DNA of 64,000 nucleotides from positions 186,001 to 250,000 of the forward strand of contig NZ_QXTH01000004.1 in NCBI RefSeq assembly GCF_003946865.1. The letters are read 5' to 3'. Below are positions 44,752 to 53,657 of the stretch, one piece after another. A model generated the notes under the pieces. That model saw only the letters and a program-made list of their open reading frames with translations. It searched no databases and was not told the origin of the DNA. The DNA is from Antribacter gilvus (GTDB lineage Bacteria; Actinomycetota; Actinomycetes; Actinomycetales; Cellulomonadaceae). The first letter of the stretch is position 1; each line of letters starts with the position of its first letter. The translations under genes were made by a program, and so were the position numbers.

Positions 44752-44769
44752 GTCACACGTTCGTGTGAC
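44752..44769. promoter_or_regulatory. Perfect palindrome upstream of flp
   Basis: GTCACACGTTCGTGTGAC is an 18-bp perfect dyad (8-bp arms, TT centre) in the tadC-flp gap, 41-58 bp before the flp start codon. The half-site GTCACACG recurs at 51111-51118 in the promoter region of the type IV secretion operon. It could be a regulator site, or a weak terminator for tadC. Confidence 0.5.
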
Positions 44770-44800
44770 ACGAGTACCAGAACCGATGAGACCGGTCTGG

Positions 44801-45721
44801 TCAAGGGGCTTGGTCAAACATCGTCACGCCGATAGGGAAGATCAGCATCAAGAAGTACACGAAAACGGTCAAGGTCCCTGGAACGGTCATTCGTACCGTG
44901 GCGTCGTGGGCGAGCTGCTGCTCCACGTCGAGCTGCGCGTCCCGCATGGCCGACGCCTTCGACTGGAGCTGGTCGTGGATCGCCGAGCCCTGCGTGCCGG
45001 CCAGCTCCACGATCGACGCGACCTCGCCGAGTGCGTCCACCCCGGTCTCGGCCCCCAGCTCGCGCAGCGAGGTCCAGGGCGGCTGCCCCTCCCACCTGCC
45101 GCGCTCCAGCGCGGCGGCGATCCGGCGGAACGGCCAGCTCCGGGCCACCTCGGCAGCGGCGAACGTGGACTGCGTGGCGCCGGCACCCGAGATCCGCTCG
45201 ATGGCGATGAGCTCCAGGTACGTGGAGACGGCCCGCGTGAACTCCTGCCGCGCGCGACGCGCCTTGGACCGCGCGTCGAAGTCCGGCAGGAACCAGGCCG
45301 CGAGCGAGAGCACGAGCGACGCGCCGAACGGCACGGAGATCGGCAGCCCCAGGTTGAGCAGCCCGGCACACAGACCGAAGAACGGCACGGCGACCAGCGT
45401 GATCGTCGCGCCGAGCGCCTTCTCGCCGTAGTGGTCGGTCGCGGTCTTGCCGATGAGGTCCAGGTCGGACGCGGTGGGCCCCAGGCGCCCCAGCACCGAG
45501 TACGGCAGCTTCCGCTGCGCCCAGGCTCCGAAGACCTGGGTGAGGTGCTGCACCCGGGTGGCGTCGCCGTCGTCGGACATCGTGATGGGGGCCACCTGGT
45601 CGGCCCCGCTCAGGCGGTCCAGCGCCGACTGGAGGCGCGGCAGGCTCGGGGTGAGCTCGCGGATGACGAGCAGCAGGCCCAGCCCGCCGACGACCCCGGC
45701 CGCCACAGCGATCATCCACAT
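44801..45721 (-). CDS. tadC: TadC-like pilus assembly membrane protein
   Basis: A 306-residue type II secretion F-domain protein. One N-terminal helix (about residues 3-22) and a pair near 100-145 frame a cytoplasmic GspF-type helical domain (about 165-270, with VSTYLELIAIERISGAG). A C-terminal helix follows (VFVYFLMLIFPIGVTMF). TadB and TadC form the inner-membrane platform turned by TadA. It starts 1 nt after the tadB stop. Confidence 0.88.
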   Translation of the reverse strand: MWMIAVAAGVVGGLGLLLVIRELTPSLPRLQSALDRLSGADQVAPITMSDDGDATRVQHLTQVFGAWAQRKLPYSVLGRLGPTASDLDLIGKTATDHYGEKALGATITLVAVPFFGLCAGLLNLGLPISVPFGASLVLSLAAWFLPDFDARSKARRARQEFTRAVSTYLELIAIERISGAGATQSTFAAAEVARSWPFRRIAAALERGRWEGQPPWTSLRELGAETGVDALGEVASIVELAGTQGSAIHDQLQSKASAMRDAQLDVEQQLAHDATVRMTVPGTLTVFVYFLMLIFPIGVTMFDQAP

Positions 45722-45722
45722 C

Positions 45723-46604
45723 TCAGGCCCCCTGTTCCGACGCCGGCAGGAACCGCGGGATCGGCCGCCCGAGGGAGATCTGGCGCATCCACATCAGGCA
45801 GCCGCAGTACAGCGCGAACAGGACCACCGCGATCACCTGGCCGATCGGGGTGTCGTAGCCGTCGAGGTACCCCGTGGTGGAGGTGCCCGCCAGCACGAGG
45901 AGCGTCACGATCGTCACCCACCGCACCGTCGCGCGGCCCGAGGCCCGCTCCGTCTCGATCTCGCGGCGCGCCCGCGCGTGCGCGGAGAGCGACTCCGCGA
46001 GCTGCCGCAGCGCGGGCGCCACAGCCCCCGTCCGGTTGTCCGACTCCAGGATGAGGGCGGAGGCGATGAGGTCTGCGGAGTAGTCGTCCATCTCGTCGGC
46101 CCAGCGGTGCAGCGCCGGCTTGATCGGCTGGCGGGCCTCGAGCCGCGCTACCAGCCGCGCGAGCGCCGGGCGGATCGACGGCGAGGCCGACGCGAGCGTG
46201 GCGGCGATGCCCTGCTCGAGCCCCACCGCGCCGCCGGACAGCACCCCGATCAGGGAGCGCACCCAGGCAGTCAGGTCGGTCATCTTCTCCACGTCGGCCG
46301 ACGACGTCGTGGTCCGGAACAGCGAGGGCAACCCCACGAGCAGCACGGGGACGATGATCACCAGGGACCACCAGCCGGTCACCAGTGCCACGACCAGGCC
46401 ACCGCCCGCGCCGATCAGGAGCAGCCGGCGCTGCGGGTAGAGGGGACCGTCCTTGTCGAGGCCGACCAGCCGGATCAGCCCGGCGAACGGCGGCCCGCTC
46501 CGCTTGGGCCTGGGCACCTCCTCCCGCTTCTGGACCCCGACCAGCACGAACCAGATGCCGAGGCCCACCCCGAGCCCCGCGAGGACCGCCATCAAGGTCG
46601 TCAC
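45723..46604 (-). CDS. tadB: TadB-like pilus assembly membrane protein
   Basis: A 293-residue platform protein with an N-terminal helix (about 4-23), a helix pair near 70-100, and a GspF-type domain (about 110-230, VRSLIGVLSGGAVGLEQGI...ALRQLAESLSAHARARREIE). Two C-terminal helices close it. The GTG at 46604 overlaps the tadA stop as GTGA, which fixes the start. Its partner in the membrane is the following TadC-like protein. Confidence 0.88.
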   Translation of the reverse strand: MTTLMAVLAGLGVGLGIWFVLVGVQKREEVPRPKRSGPPFAGLIRLVGLDKDGPLYPQRRLLLIGAGGGLVVALVTGWWSLVIIVPVLLVGLPSLFRTTTSSADVEKMTDLTAWVRSLIGVLSGGAVGLEQGIAATLASASPSIRPALARLVARLEARQPIKPALHRWADEMDDYSADLIASALILESDNRTGAVAPALRQLAESLSAHARARREIETERASGRATVRWVTIVTLLVLAGTSTTGYLDGYDTPIGQVIAVVLFALYCGCLMWMRQISLGRPIPRFLPASEQGA

Positions 46605-48214
46605 AGCGCAGCCCCCCACAGCCCCGCGCGATAGTTGAGCAGCGTGGCGTCGAAGCCCACACGCTCGAGGTCGCCGACGAACGTCGGGGTGTGGCCCGGC
46701 ACTGCCCGGCCGTCCTCCCCGGGCGCGAACACGTCCGTCACCGAGACGGGGTTGCCCTGCTCGCCGCGGTTCACCTCGATCACCTCGGACACGTAGCGCA
46801 CGCGGCGGCCGGTGGTCGGGTCGATCTCGACCCGCAGGAACACGATCAGGTCCACGGACTGCGCCACCTGCCGGTATGCGTACGTCTCCGACAGCGTCGA
46901 GTCCTGGACGGCCATACCGACCAGACGCTCCACCACGTCGCGCGCGCCGTCGGCGTGCACCGTCGAGAGGGACCCGTTACCCATCTGCATCGCCTGGAAC
47001 ATGGAGACGATCTCGGGCCCGCGCACCTCTCCCACGATGACGCGGGAGATGTTGTGGCGCAGCGACTCGTACACGTTGATGTTGGTGTCGATCTCGCCCA
47101 CGCGCCGCCCGGTCACGGACATCTCGCCCGACCCCTCACGAGTCCGGAGCGCGACCACGCGCCGGTGCTTCTCAGGCTCGAGGTGCAGGTAGAGCTCGTA
47201 GTCGGTCTCGATGGTGGCGACAGACTCCCAGGGATCCAGTGCAGCGCACAAAGCGCGCAAAAGGGTCGTTTTTCCTGATCCCTGGCCCTGTCCCGACACC
47301 ACGATCGACTTCCGCGCCCGGACCGCCGCCCCGAGGAACTCCTCGAGCACCGTGTCCACGGTGCCGGTGGTCCGCAGCACCCCGAGGTCCACGGCCTGCA
47401 GCCGCTGGAGCCGGATCGTGACGCGCGGCCACGGCACCACCCAGCCGACGGCGGCGAGGCGCACGCGGCCGGGCAGGTCCAGGTTGAGGAAGGGGTTGGC
47501 CCGCGTGAACGACCGCTCGTTCGCCGGGTCGCGCGACGCGAGAAACTGCAGGAAGTCGATGAGCTCGGCGTCCGAGTCCGCGATCGGGTCGGCGTAGCGG
47601 CGCGACCCGTCGCCCATGAGGAGCAGCACGGGCTGGGTGCCCGTGATCTCGATGTTCTCCACGTCGGGCGTGTCGATGAGCGGCTGCAGGCGGCCCAGCC
47701 GGAACAGCGCGTCGAACAGCGCGCGCGTGATCTCGACCTGGAACTCGGGCGTCCACGGGCGCTGCCCCGCGTTGAGGAGCGCGTCGTTGTGGTCGCGCAC
47801 CACCTGCTGGATGAGCTCCTGTCCGAGCGCCTCGCGCGCGTCCTCGTCCAGCTCGCGGGCGGCGAGCGCCGTGGTGAGCCGCTGCGACACCTCGCCGCGC
47901 AGGGAGGTGACCTGGGCCCAGAACTCGCGGTCGCGGGTCCCCCTGCTCTGCCCGACGCCGGAGCTCACCCTGGTCTGGGCACCCACCCAGGGCGACGGGT
48001 CTGGTCGGGTTCCTCCTGCGGGCGGCCAGGGCAGCGGGTTCCCGCCGCCCGGCGTGAGGTCGCGCCCGCCGATCCCTGCGGGAAGGTCGGTCGGCGAGGC
48101 CGACCCGGCCGCGGCGCCGTCGGGCATCGTGGTGTGGCCGTTGGTGGGCTCCTGGAAGAGCGGGAGGCCGGACAGCTCGGGCGTGCCGTTGCCGTCGGGT
48201 GGCTGCTTGCTCAT
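46601..48214 (-). CDS. tadA: TadA/CpaF-type pilus assembly ATPase
   Basis: A 537-residue VirB11-like secretion ATPase. The first 90 residues are a Pro/Gly-rich unstructured tail. A helical N-domain follows, then the RecA-like core with Walker A GQGQGSGKTTLL (residues about 311-322), the catalytic Glu region, Asp and His boxes (EVRGPEIVSMFQAMQMGNG) and STVHADGARDVVERL. The Walker A codons (TCA GGA AAA ACG ACC CTT TTG) are notably AT-rich for this gene. It powers extension and retraction of the Flp pilus. The ATG overlaps the tadZ stop. Confidence 0.95.
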   Translation of the reverse strand: MSKQPPDGNGTPELSGLPLFQEPTNGHTTMPDGAAAGSASPTDLPAGIGGRDLTPGGGNPLPWPPAGGTRPDPSPWVGAQTRVSSGVGQSRGTRDREFWAQVTSLRGEVSQRLTTALAARELDEDAREALGQELIQQVVRDHNDALLNAGQRPWTPEFQVEITRALFDALFRLGRLQPLIDTPDVENIEITGTQPVLLLMGDGSRRYADPIADSDAELIDFLQFLASRDPANERSFTRANPFLNLDLPGRVRLAAVGWVVPWPRVTIRLQRLQAVDLGVLRTTGTVDTVLEEFLGAAVRARKSIVVSGQGQGSGKTTLLRALCAALDPWESVATIETDYELYLHLEPEKHRRVVALRTREGSGEMSVTGRRVGEIDTNINVYESLRHNISRVIVGEVRGPEIVSMFQAMQMGNGSLSTVHADGARDVVERLVGMAVQDSTLSETYAYRQVAQSVDLIVFLRVEIDPTTGRRVRYVSEVIEVNRGEQGNPVSVTDVFAPGEDGRAVPGHTPTFVGDLERVGFDATLLNYRAGLWGAAL

Positions 48215-49014
48215 CGCTGCTCCTCTCCGAGGGTTCCCGTGGAGAAGCGGGCCCGGCGCTGCTCGACGCGCTCCGTGATGCGGCTGATGACAGGGCCCGC
48301 GGACTTGACCAGGGCGGAGGCTGACCAGCGGCGCCCGGGTGGGGCGCCCACGGCGAGCACCTCGGCGTTGACCGGGTCCCAGGCGATGGTCCCGGCGTCG
48401 GCGAGGCCCAGGGTGGAGCGGATCTCGCCGGCGTCGTACGGCCGGCCCGGGCCGATGGTGAGGACCGACAGGTTGGTGAGCTCCTTCGCCGCGGCGTCGA
48501 CCACGGAGGTGCGGGCGCGGACGAGCTCGCGGGTGATCGCGATGTCGGGAAGCCGGGAGCCTGTGGTGACGATCAGCTGGTCGGCGAGACGCAGCAAGGG
48601 CTCCCGGTCGTCGCGTCCCGCACCGATTCGACCGAGGTCCACGAGAACGTCCATGCCGCCCCGCTCGAGCGCCACCAGCTGGTTCGCGAGCGCGCCCCAG
48701 AGGTTGGAGACGGCCGGGGCGAGGTGCGGGCCGACGAGCCCCGGGAGGAGCTTCTTGTCTGCAGAACCACCGATCAGGGGGATGGTCTGCGCCCAGAGCG
48801 ACGGCTCGAGGTCACCGTGGCTGTGCGCGATCGCGAGCGGTCCCACTCCGCGGTCGTGGGCGAGCTGACCGCGGAAGTACCCGGCGAGCACCGAGGAGCC
48901 TGCCACGTCGGCCTCCACCAGCAGCACCGGCCGCGGCCACTGGAGGGCCAGCAGAAGGGCTGTCGTGGTGGTGCCGGGTGAGCCCTTCGCGTTCGCGAGT
49001 GCGATGAGGGCCAC
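48211..49014 (-). CDS. TadZ/CpaE-like MinD-superfamily protein
   Basis: A 267-residue P-loop protein of the ParA/MinD superfamily. The deviant Walker A ANAKGSPGTTTTALLLAL lies at residues 7-24, a LLVEADVAGSS switch follows and LIVTTGSRLPDIAI is the usual core strand. TadZ/CpaE proteins place the Tad apparatus at a cell pole. The usual N-terminal receiver-like domain is absent, so this is the short form. It starts with GTG, 3 nt after the cpaB stop. Confidence 0.82.
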   Translation of the reverse strand: MALIALANAKGSPGTTTTALLLALQWPRPVLLVEADVAGSSVLAGYFRGQLAHDRGVGPLAIAHSHGDLEPSLWAQTIPLIGGSADKKLLPGLVGPHLAPAVSNLWGALANQLVALERGGMDVLVDLGRIGAGRDDREPLLRLADQLIVTTGSRLPDIAITRELVRARTSVVDAAAKELTNLSVLTIGPGRPYDAGEIRSTLGLADAGTIAWDPVNAEVLAVGAPPGRRWSASALVKSAGPVISRITERVEQRRARFSTGTLGEEQR

Positions 49015-49017
49015 GGG

Positions 49018-49791
49018 TCACCTGGTCCCGACAGTGGTGCAGGCATCGCTGCCCGCCGCGTCGAGCAGGAGGGCGACCCGCCCGGTGGCGGCCCGGGCGG
49101 CGAGCGGTGGCGCGTCCGCCTCCGCCACCTCGACGTCCACGACCGTCTGCTCCACAAGACCGACGGGCTTGGTGCCGACCACCGTGGCGCAGATCGCGAG
49201 CGGCGTCTCGATGGGCGGCTCGCCTCCGGTCACGGGCGTCTCGACGATGCGGACCAGGTCGCCGGGGCGCAGCTCTGTGGTGGGCATCTGGTGGGGTGCC
49301 AGCGCGACGCCGACGACGGACATCCCGCTCGACGCGCCCACCTTCGTGTCGAAGGCGCCCTCGGTCAGGAGCTGGCCCTTGAGGAGGTCGGTCGTCGCCA
49401 CCTGGCCCACGACGTCGGGTTCCTGGCCCTCGGAGATCGGCAGCAACGTGGTGGGCCCGAGCGGCAGGTCCACGATGACCAGGTCACCCTCGGTGATCAC
49501 CTCGCCGCGGGCGACGGGCGCGTTGACCGCCAGCACCTTGCGGGTCTGCCCCAGGCTCTCCGTGAGGAAGACGCTCGCGAGCACGCTGACCGCGACGAGA
49601 GCGAGACCCAGTGCGACGAGCGCGGGCCGGCGGCGGGCTCGCGTGGGCTTGGCGGGCGCGGGCGGCGCCGGCCGGGCGGCGGCGGAGACGGTCCGCTGAG
49701 GACCGCTCACCGCCGGCCACTGCCCGGAGGCCGGTTGCCGGCCATGTCTCTCGCCCACGCTTGTCACTGCGTCCCCCTCGATCTCTGTCAC
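49018..49791 (-). CDS. CpaB/RcpC-like pilus assembly protein
   Basis: A 257-residue protein: a 55-residue basic, Pro/Ala-rich cytoplasmic tail, one helix (about residues 56-77), then an exported SAF domain (KVLAVNAPVARGEVITEGDLVIVDLPLG) and a C-terminal beta region. CpaB-type proteins are periplasmic/extracellular assembly factors of Tad pili. The GTG at 49791 or at 49767 (preceded by GAGGGGGA) could be used. It is the first gene of the minus-strand cpaB-tadZABC operon. Confidence 0.82.
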   Translation of the reverse strand: MTEIEGDAVTSVGERHGRQPASGQWPAVSGPQRTVSAAARPAPPAPAKPTRARRRPALVALGLALVAVSVLASVFLTESLGQTRKVLAVNAPVARGEVITEGDLVIVDLPLGPTTLLPISEGQEPDVVGQVATTDLLKGQLLTEGAFDTKVGASSGMSVVGVALAPHQMPTTELRPGDLVRIVETPVTGGEPPIETPLAICATVVGTKPVGLVEQTVVDVEVAEADAPPLAARAATGRVALLLDAAGSDACTTVGTR

Positions 49792-50002
49792 TGTTCGTCC
49801 CCTGTACCCGTGTGCCGTCCGCGGCGCAGGTCGTACTGCCCCGGTGAATGGGCATCATCACCCACCGCAGGCAATCTTCACGCACGCGGGCGAACCCGGC
49901 AGGTTGAACGGTAGTCACTGCGGGCGGTGCCCAACAGGTCAAGAGCGGGTCAAAGAGTGTGGAGATTGGTGGGCGGTGGCGTGTCCTTCCTCGCGCAGAG
50001 CG

Positions 50003-50035
50003 AAGGGGTCCCCCCTTCCCCAGGGGACCCCTTCA
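50003..50035 (-). terminator. Hairpin terminator of the sigma-like gene
   Basis: GAAGGGGTCCCC (50003-50014) pairs perfectly with GGGGACCCCTTC (50024-50035). It lies 50 nt beyond the stop of the sigma-like gene, on its strand. The rest of the 293-bp gap 49792-50084 (upstream of cpaB) shows no gene; it must contain the cpaB promoter, but no clear -10/-35 is recognised. Confidence 0.7.
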
Positions 50036-50084
50036 CTGCGGGACGTTCCGGCGGGGTCGCCCGCCGGCGTTCGTTGCCCGCCTG

Positions 50085-50981
50085 TCAGCCGGGCGACCCC
50101 CCAGACGAACCGCCCGACTGAACAGCCTCAGCGAGGCGGCGAACCGCCCGGCTCGCCCGCTGGCGCAGCGCCGCGTGCGAGATCCCGAGCTCCTCAGCCA
50201 CCCGCTTCTGATAGTTGCCCCGCCCGGTCGCCAGCTCGGCGTACTCCGGCAGATCGGGGTCCGGCGCGTAGAGCCGCGCCAGGAGGGCCGCCTCGTCGCG
50301 GGACAGGACGTCGTGGTCCAGGCCCCAGGCGATGACGTCGAGCACCTCGCCCGTGGGGCCGAGCGACGCGCTCGCGAGCGAGTAGACGGCGGCCGGCACG
50401 TCGTCACCCAGCGCGGGGCGCTCGAGGTAGGTCAGCACCTCGGTGTCTGTGGGGATCTCCTCGACCTGGGGGCCGCGGCTTGCGCGCGAGCCCTGGGCCC
50501 ACGGCGCACGGTCGCCCACCACGCGGGTCAGCGTGTGGCCCTGCAGCCGCATCGCGACGCGGTCCTCCCGTGCGAGGTCGTAGGAGGTGATCGCGTCCCA
50601 CATCGCCGCGGCCGTCTCCTGCTCGAGGTCCTGCACGTCGGGGTAGTGGCGCCGCGAGCGCCGCACGATGGTGCGCACCGCGGGGAGCATGCACTGGAGC
50701 ACCGCGCGGCCGGCGGCGAAGCTGCCGCCCGCGTGCTCGGTGATGAGCGCGTAGAGGATCTCGTCCGCCTCACCGGCAGCGAGCCTTACCGACCGGCCGT
50801 CGCGGAGCGACGCCAGCTGGGGGTACCGCGCGACGAGACGGTCGAGCTCGACGGCGAACGACCGCGTGCCGCACAGGTCGGCCCAGTCGTGGTCGAGCTC
50901 GGCCATCAGGGTGCCGGCAGAGGCTCCGGTCCGGGTGGTGACCCGGCTGGTGGTGCGGGGCGAAGGCATGCGTGTGGGCAT
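50085..50981 (-). CDS. Sigma-70-like regulator beside the secretion operon
   Basis: A 298-residue protein with a sigma region 2-like segment (about residues 90-135: AVLQCMLPAVRTIVRRSRRHYPDVQDLEQETAAAMWDAITSYD). A C-terminal helix-turn-helix similar to region 4 follows (about 255-285: YQKRVAEELGISHAALRQRASRAVRRLAEAV). There is no ECF-like compactness and no anti-sigma gene nearby. A GAGGAG precedes the ATG at 50981. It diverges from the type IV secretion-like operon across a 207-bp region with two dyads. Control of that operon, or of the tad genes, is likely but inferred. Confidence 0.72.
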   Translation of the reverse strand: MPTRMPSPRTTSRVTTRTGASAGTLMAELDHDWADLCGTRSFAVELDRLVARYPQLASLRDGRSVRLAAGEADEILYALITEHAGGSFAAGRAVLQCMLPAVRTIVRRSRRHYPDVQDLEQETAAAMWDAITSYDLAREDRVAMRLQGHTLTRVVGDRAPWAQGSRASRGPQVEEIPTDTEVLTYLERPALGDDVPAAVYSLASASLGPTGEVLDVIAWGLDHDVLSRDEAALLARLYAPDPDLPEYAELATGRGNYQKRVAEELGISHAALRQRASRAVRRLAEAVQSGGSSGGSPG

Positions 50982-51068
50982 GGCGATCTCCTCTCGTGTC
51001 CTCCCGACCTTTTCGGGGAGGTGTTGCCCGCGACTGTTGCCCGTTCACCCGCTGGCCAAGATTTGGTC

Positions 51069-51084
51069 TGTGATCTGGGTCACA
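51069..51084. promoter_or_regulatory. CRP/GlxR-type box
   Basis: TGTGATCTGGGTCACA is a perfect TGTGA-N6-TCACA dyad, the consensus core of cAMP-CRP and actinobacterial GlxR/Crp sites. It lies 105 bp before the first gene of the secretion-like operon and 88 bp before the divergent sigma-like gene. Confidence 0.6.
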
Positions 51085-51102
51085 ACGCCTGCGTGTCGTC
51101 GG

Positions 51103-51118
51103 CGTGTGCGGTCACACG
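51103..51118. promoter_or_regulatory. Second dyad in the secretion operon promoter
   Basis: CGTGTG-CGGT-CACACG, 71-86 bp before the operon's first ATG. Its right part GTCACACG equals the half-site of the flp palindrome at 44752-44769. Confidence 0.42.
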
Positions 51119-51188
51119 AGCGGCTCCCACGCCATTTGTCAGCGGGTGTAGACGACGTGCTTCAGGAGAGGGAGCGAGGAGAGGCGAG

Positions 51189-51482
51189 ATGAGCGAGGAC
51201 AAGTTCGACCCGGCCCTCGAGACGGCCACCGACGAGCTCGAGGACGAGGCGTTCGACCGCACATGGGGCCTGCTGCGCGACACCGCCGAGGTGCACACCG
51301 CGCGAGACGAGGTGGCGCCGGTCGTGCGCGCCCTCGTCGCCGCCCTCGACGTCGACCCGCTCGGCGAGGACGACACCACCACCCGTCTCAGCGCCGTGCT
51401 GGACAGCGCGCGCGCCCGGGCTGCCCGCGCCGCCCGCGACCGGATCGACGCCGACCTGGAGAAGAAGGTGCGCGCACGATGA
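51189..51482 (+). CDS. Small acidic helical protein, first gene of secretion operon
   Basis: A soluble 97-residue protein without recognised domain. The first half is acidic (ALETATDELEDEAFDRTW) and the end is basic and helical (SARARAARAARDRIDADLEKKVRAR). AGGAGAGGCGAG precedes the ATG. Its stop overlaps the TcpC-like start as ATGA. It is probably a cytoplasmic accessory or regulatory subunit. Confidence 0.7.
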   Translation: MSEDKFDPALETATDELEDEAFDRTWGLLRDTAEVHTARDEVAPVVRALVAALDVDPLGEDDTTTRLSAVLDSARARAARAARDRIDADLEKKVRAR

Positions 51483-52570
51483 CCTCCCTCCTGGTCCGAC
51501 GGCGCGACCGGCGCGGAGCGCCGGCCACCCTGCCCGCGAGCGCCGGGCAGGAGGCGAGCCGTGCGCCCGGGGCGGGCGACCCGCCGTCGGGCGACGACCA
51601 GGACGGCGTGGACGGCGAGCTGCCCCAGGTCGTCGAATGGACCCAGGGCCCGGCGATGGTCACCAAGGCGTGGGCGGTCGCGCTGGGCGTGGCGATCGCC
51701 TGCGGGCCGCTCGCGCTCGCCTGGGTGGCGCTGCGCCCTGCGCCCGCTGCCACGTCCGTGGCGAGCGGCGGCACGCAGTACGCGGCGAGCTCCGCCGCGG
51801 GCGAGCGCGCCGTGGAGCTGGTGGAGACGTGGCTGCGGGCCGACCGCGACGACCAGCAGCTCGTGGAGTCGCTCGTGGCCGTCACGGTGGCGACGCTGCC
51901 CGAGACTGGCCTGACGATCCGCGACTCGTCCGTGGCGCAGGTGGCGCCGCAGGGCGGCGGCACCTGGTCGGTGACCGTGGGCGTGGACGTCGCGGAGCCG
52001 GCGCCGGTCGCGGCGGGGGCCACCCCCCCGGCCGAGCCGTCGCTCGTGTGGGTGCGCCGCTACTTCCAGGTGCCGGTGCACGTGGCCGTCACGGACGAGT
52101 CCGTGGCCGTGGACGCGCTCGCGCTGCCCGCGCCCGTGCCCGGACCCGCCGCGGCGACCGCCCCCGAGCTGGACTACCCGGAGACGATCTCGCCCACGGG
52201 CGAGGCCGGCCAGTCGGTCGCGAGCTTCCTCGCGGCCATGCTCGCCGCCGACGGGGACATCACCCGCTACACCCGGCCGGGTGCCGCGATCTCGGCGGTG
52301 CAGCCCGCCCCCTACAGCGCGGTGACCGTGCGGAACCTGTCCGGGTCGCACGAGGCGCCCGACGAGCCCGGCGAGGGTGACGGCACCTACGTGCTCGCGA
52401 CCGCCGAGCTGACCCGCCCCGACGGGCAGAAGACCACCTCGCAGTACACCCTCACGCTCGTCGCGCGTGACGGTCGCTGGGAGGTTGCCGGCGTCGACAG
52501 CGCCGTGCGTATCAAGGAGAACCCCGGGACCGGCACCGCCGGCCAGGAGACCGAAGGAGAGAGCTCATGA
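51479..52570 (+). CDS. TcpC-like conjugation channel protein (VirB8-type)
   Basis: A 363-residue protein: a cytoplasmic tail of about 60 residues, one helix (about 63-86) and an exported part with two NTF2-like halves (about 105-225 and 240-345), which is the fold arrangement of TcpC. TcpC proteins are VirB8-like scaffold subunits of Gram-positive conjugation channels. The ATGA overlaps at both ends place it firmly in the operon. Sequence identity to known TcpC proteins cannot be measured here. Confidence 0.75.
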   Translation: MTSLLVRRRDRRGAPATLPASAGQEASRAPGAGDPPSGDDQDGVDGELPQVVEWTQGPAMVTKAWAVALGVAIACGPLALAWVALRPAPAATSVASGGTQYAASSAAGERAVELVETWLRADRDDQQLVESLVAVTVATLPETGLTIRDSSVAQVAPQGGGTWSVTVGVDVAEPAPVAAGATPPAEPSLVWVRRYFQVPVHVAVTDESVAVDALALPAPVPGPAAATAPELDYPETISPTGEAGQSVASFLAAMLAADGDITRYTRPGAAISAVQPAPYSAVTVRNLSGSHEAPDEPGEGDGTYVLATAELTRPDGQKTTSQYTLTLVARDGRWEVAGVDSAVRIKENPGTGTAGQETEGESS

Positions 52571-52893
52571 TGGTTGACCTGCTGGCCTCTGCGGCCGATG
52601 TGGCGCTCGCGGCGGGCCCTGTCCGCGCCGACGGGTTCCTCGACCTCATCACCGTCAAGTCGGAGGAGGTCAAGGGCGCGATCGAGTCCGTGACCTTCGT
52701 CGTCGTGATCCTCATGGTCGTGATCACGGCCGTGAAGTCGAAGATGTCGATCGCCGCCATCATCATGTCCGCGATCGTGGGCGGCGTGGTGCTGTGGCTC
52801 GTCAACGGCGGCATCAACGTGACGAAGGACCTCACGGACGACGAGTTCGGCAGCTCCGCGCCGCCGGTCGTGACCTCGCAGTCGATCGTCTGA
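52567..52893 (+). CDS. Small two-helix membrane protein (VirB2-like candidate)
   Basis: A 108-residue protein with an N-terminal hydrophobic leader-like stretch and two helices (about residues 41-57 and 61-79) joined by a basic turn (KSKM). An acidic tail follows. Size, the two-helix hairpin and position before the VirB3-like gene fit a VirB2/TrbC-like pilin or a small channel subunit. It has no cysteine. Start ATGA overlap with the TcpC-like gene. Confidence 0.68.
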   Translation: MMVDLLASAADVALAAGPVRADGFLDLITVKSEEVKGAIESVTFVVVILMVVITAVKSKMSIAAIIMSAIVGGVVLWLVNGGINVTKDLTDDEFGSSAPPVVTSQSIV

Positions 52894-52925
52894 CGCCGAC
52901 GCACCTGACTTGAGGAGGTAGCCGG

Positions 52926-53657
52926 GTGGAGACGGCGAAGTTCTACACGAAGGCACGGCGGATCCCCCTGCTGGTGGGGAAGATGCCGAGCGGCGCGCGC
53001 ATCTGGGGCGGGCCGTACACCTTCACCCAGGTGGGGGCGGGCGCGCTGACCGCGTTCGTCCTCTGGAAGACCACGTCCCTGTGGGCGCACCTGGGCGGCT
53101 TCATGAACGTCGTCGTCGCCGTGGGCATCGTCGTGGGCGTCATCTGGGCCGCGGGCAAGCTGCCGAGCACCGGCCGCAACCCGCTGGGCTGGGTCATGGA
53201 CGCTTTCAACCTCACGGCCAACCCGGGCCGGCTCGCCGGCCGGCAGGTCACCCTGCCCAAGGCTCGTCTCCTCACGCACCGTGTCGCCTTCGCGGCGCGG
53301 GTCACCCCGGTCCCCAGGCCGGGTGTGCCCGACGCCCCGGGGTCCTCGCGAAGGTCCGCAGCGCAGCAAGGAGCTTCGTGGGGTGGGGGCGCCGTTCGGC
53401 CGGCCCGTGCCGTCCCGTCACCAGTAGCCGTGGTCACCCCGGCGGACATGCTGCCGCGGCTCGTGGCGGAGCCGGTGGCGGAGTCGCCGTGGAAGTCGCT
53501 CGACAGCCCGCCGGACGTCTCGCTCGAGGCGGCCGAGGCCGAGGCGAGGCGGAAGACCGCCGAGCTGACCGGCGTCGGGCAGCTGCTCGCCGGTGCCCTG
53601 CAACGCCGGACGACCGACGCGGCCCCGGCCGCACCTCGGGAGGAACCTGATGCTTAG
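52926..53657 (+). CDS. TcpE/PrgI-like channel subunit (VirB3-type)
   Basis: A 243-residue protein. The N-terminal third (TKARRIPLLVGKMPSGARIWGGPYTFTQ, then helices at about 33-52 and 58-77) has the PrgI/TcpE two-helix layout that normally docks the VirB4 ATPase. The rest is a basic, Pro/Ala-rich cytoplasmic tail. AGGAGGT precedes the GTG start by 7 nt. The 3' end overlaps the VirB4-like gene by 8 bp, in line with their functional pairing. Confidence 0.75.
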   Translation: METAKFYTKARRIPLLVGKMPSGARIWGGPYTFTQVGAGALTAFVLWKTTSLWAHLGGFMNVVVAVGIVVGVIWAAGKLPSTGRNPLGWVMDAFNLTANPGRLAGRQVTLPKARLLTHRVAFAARVTPVPRPGVPDAPGSSRRSAAQQGASWGGGAVRPARAVPSPVAVVTPADMLPRLVAEPVAESPWKSLDSPPDVSLEAAEAEARRKTAELTGVGQLLAGALQRRTTDAAPAAPREEPDA

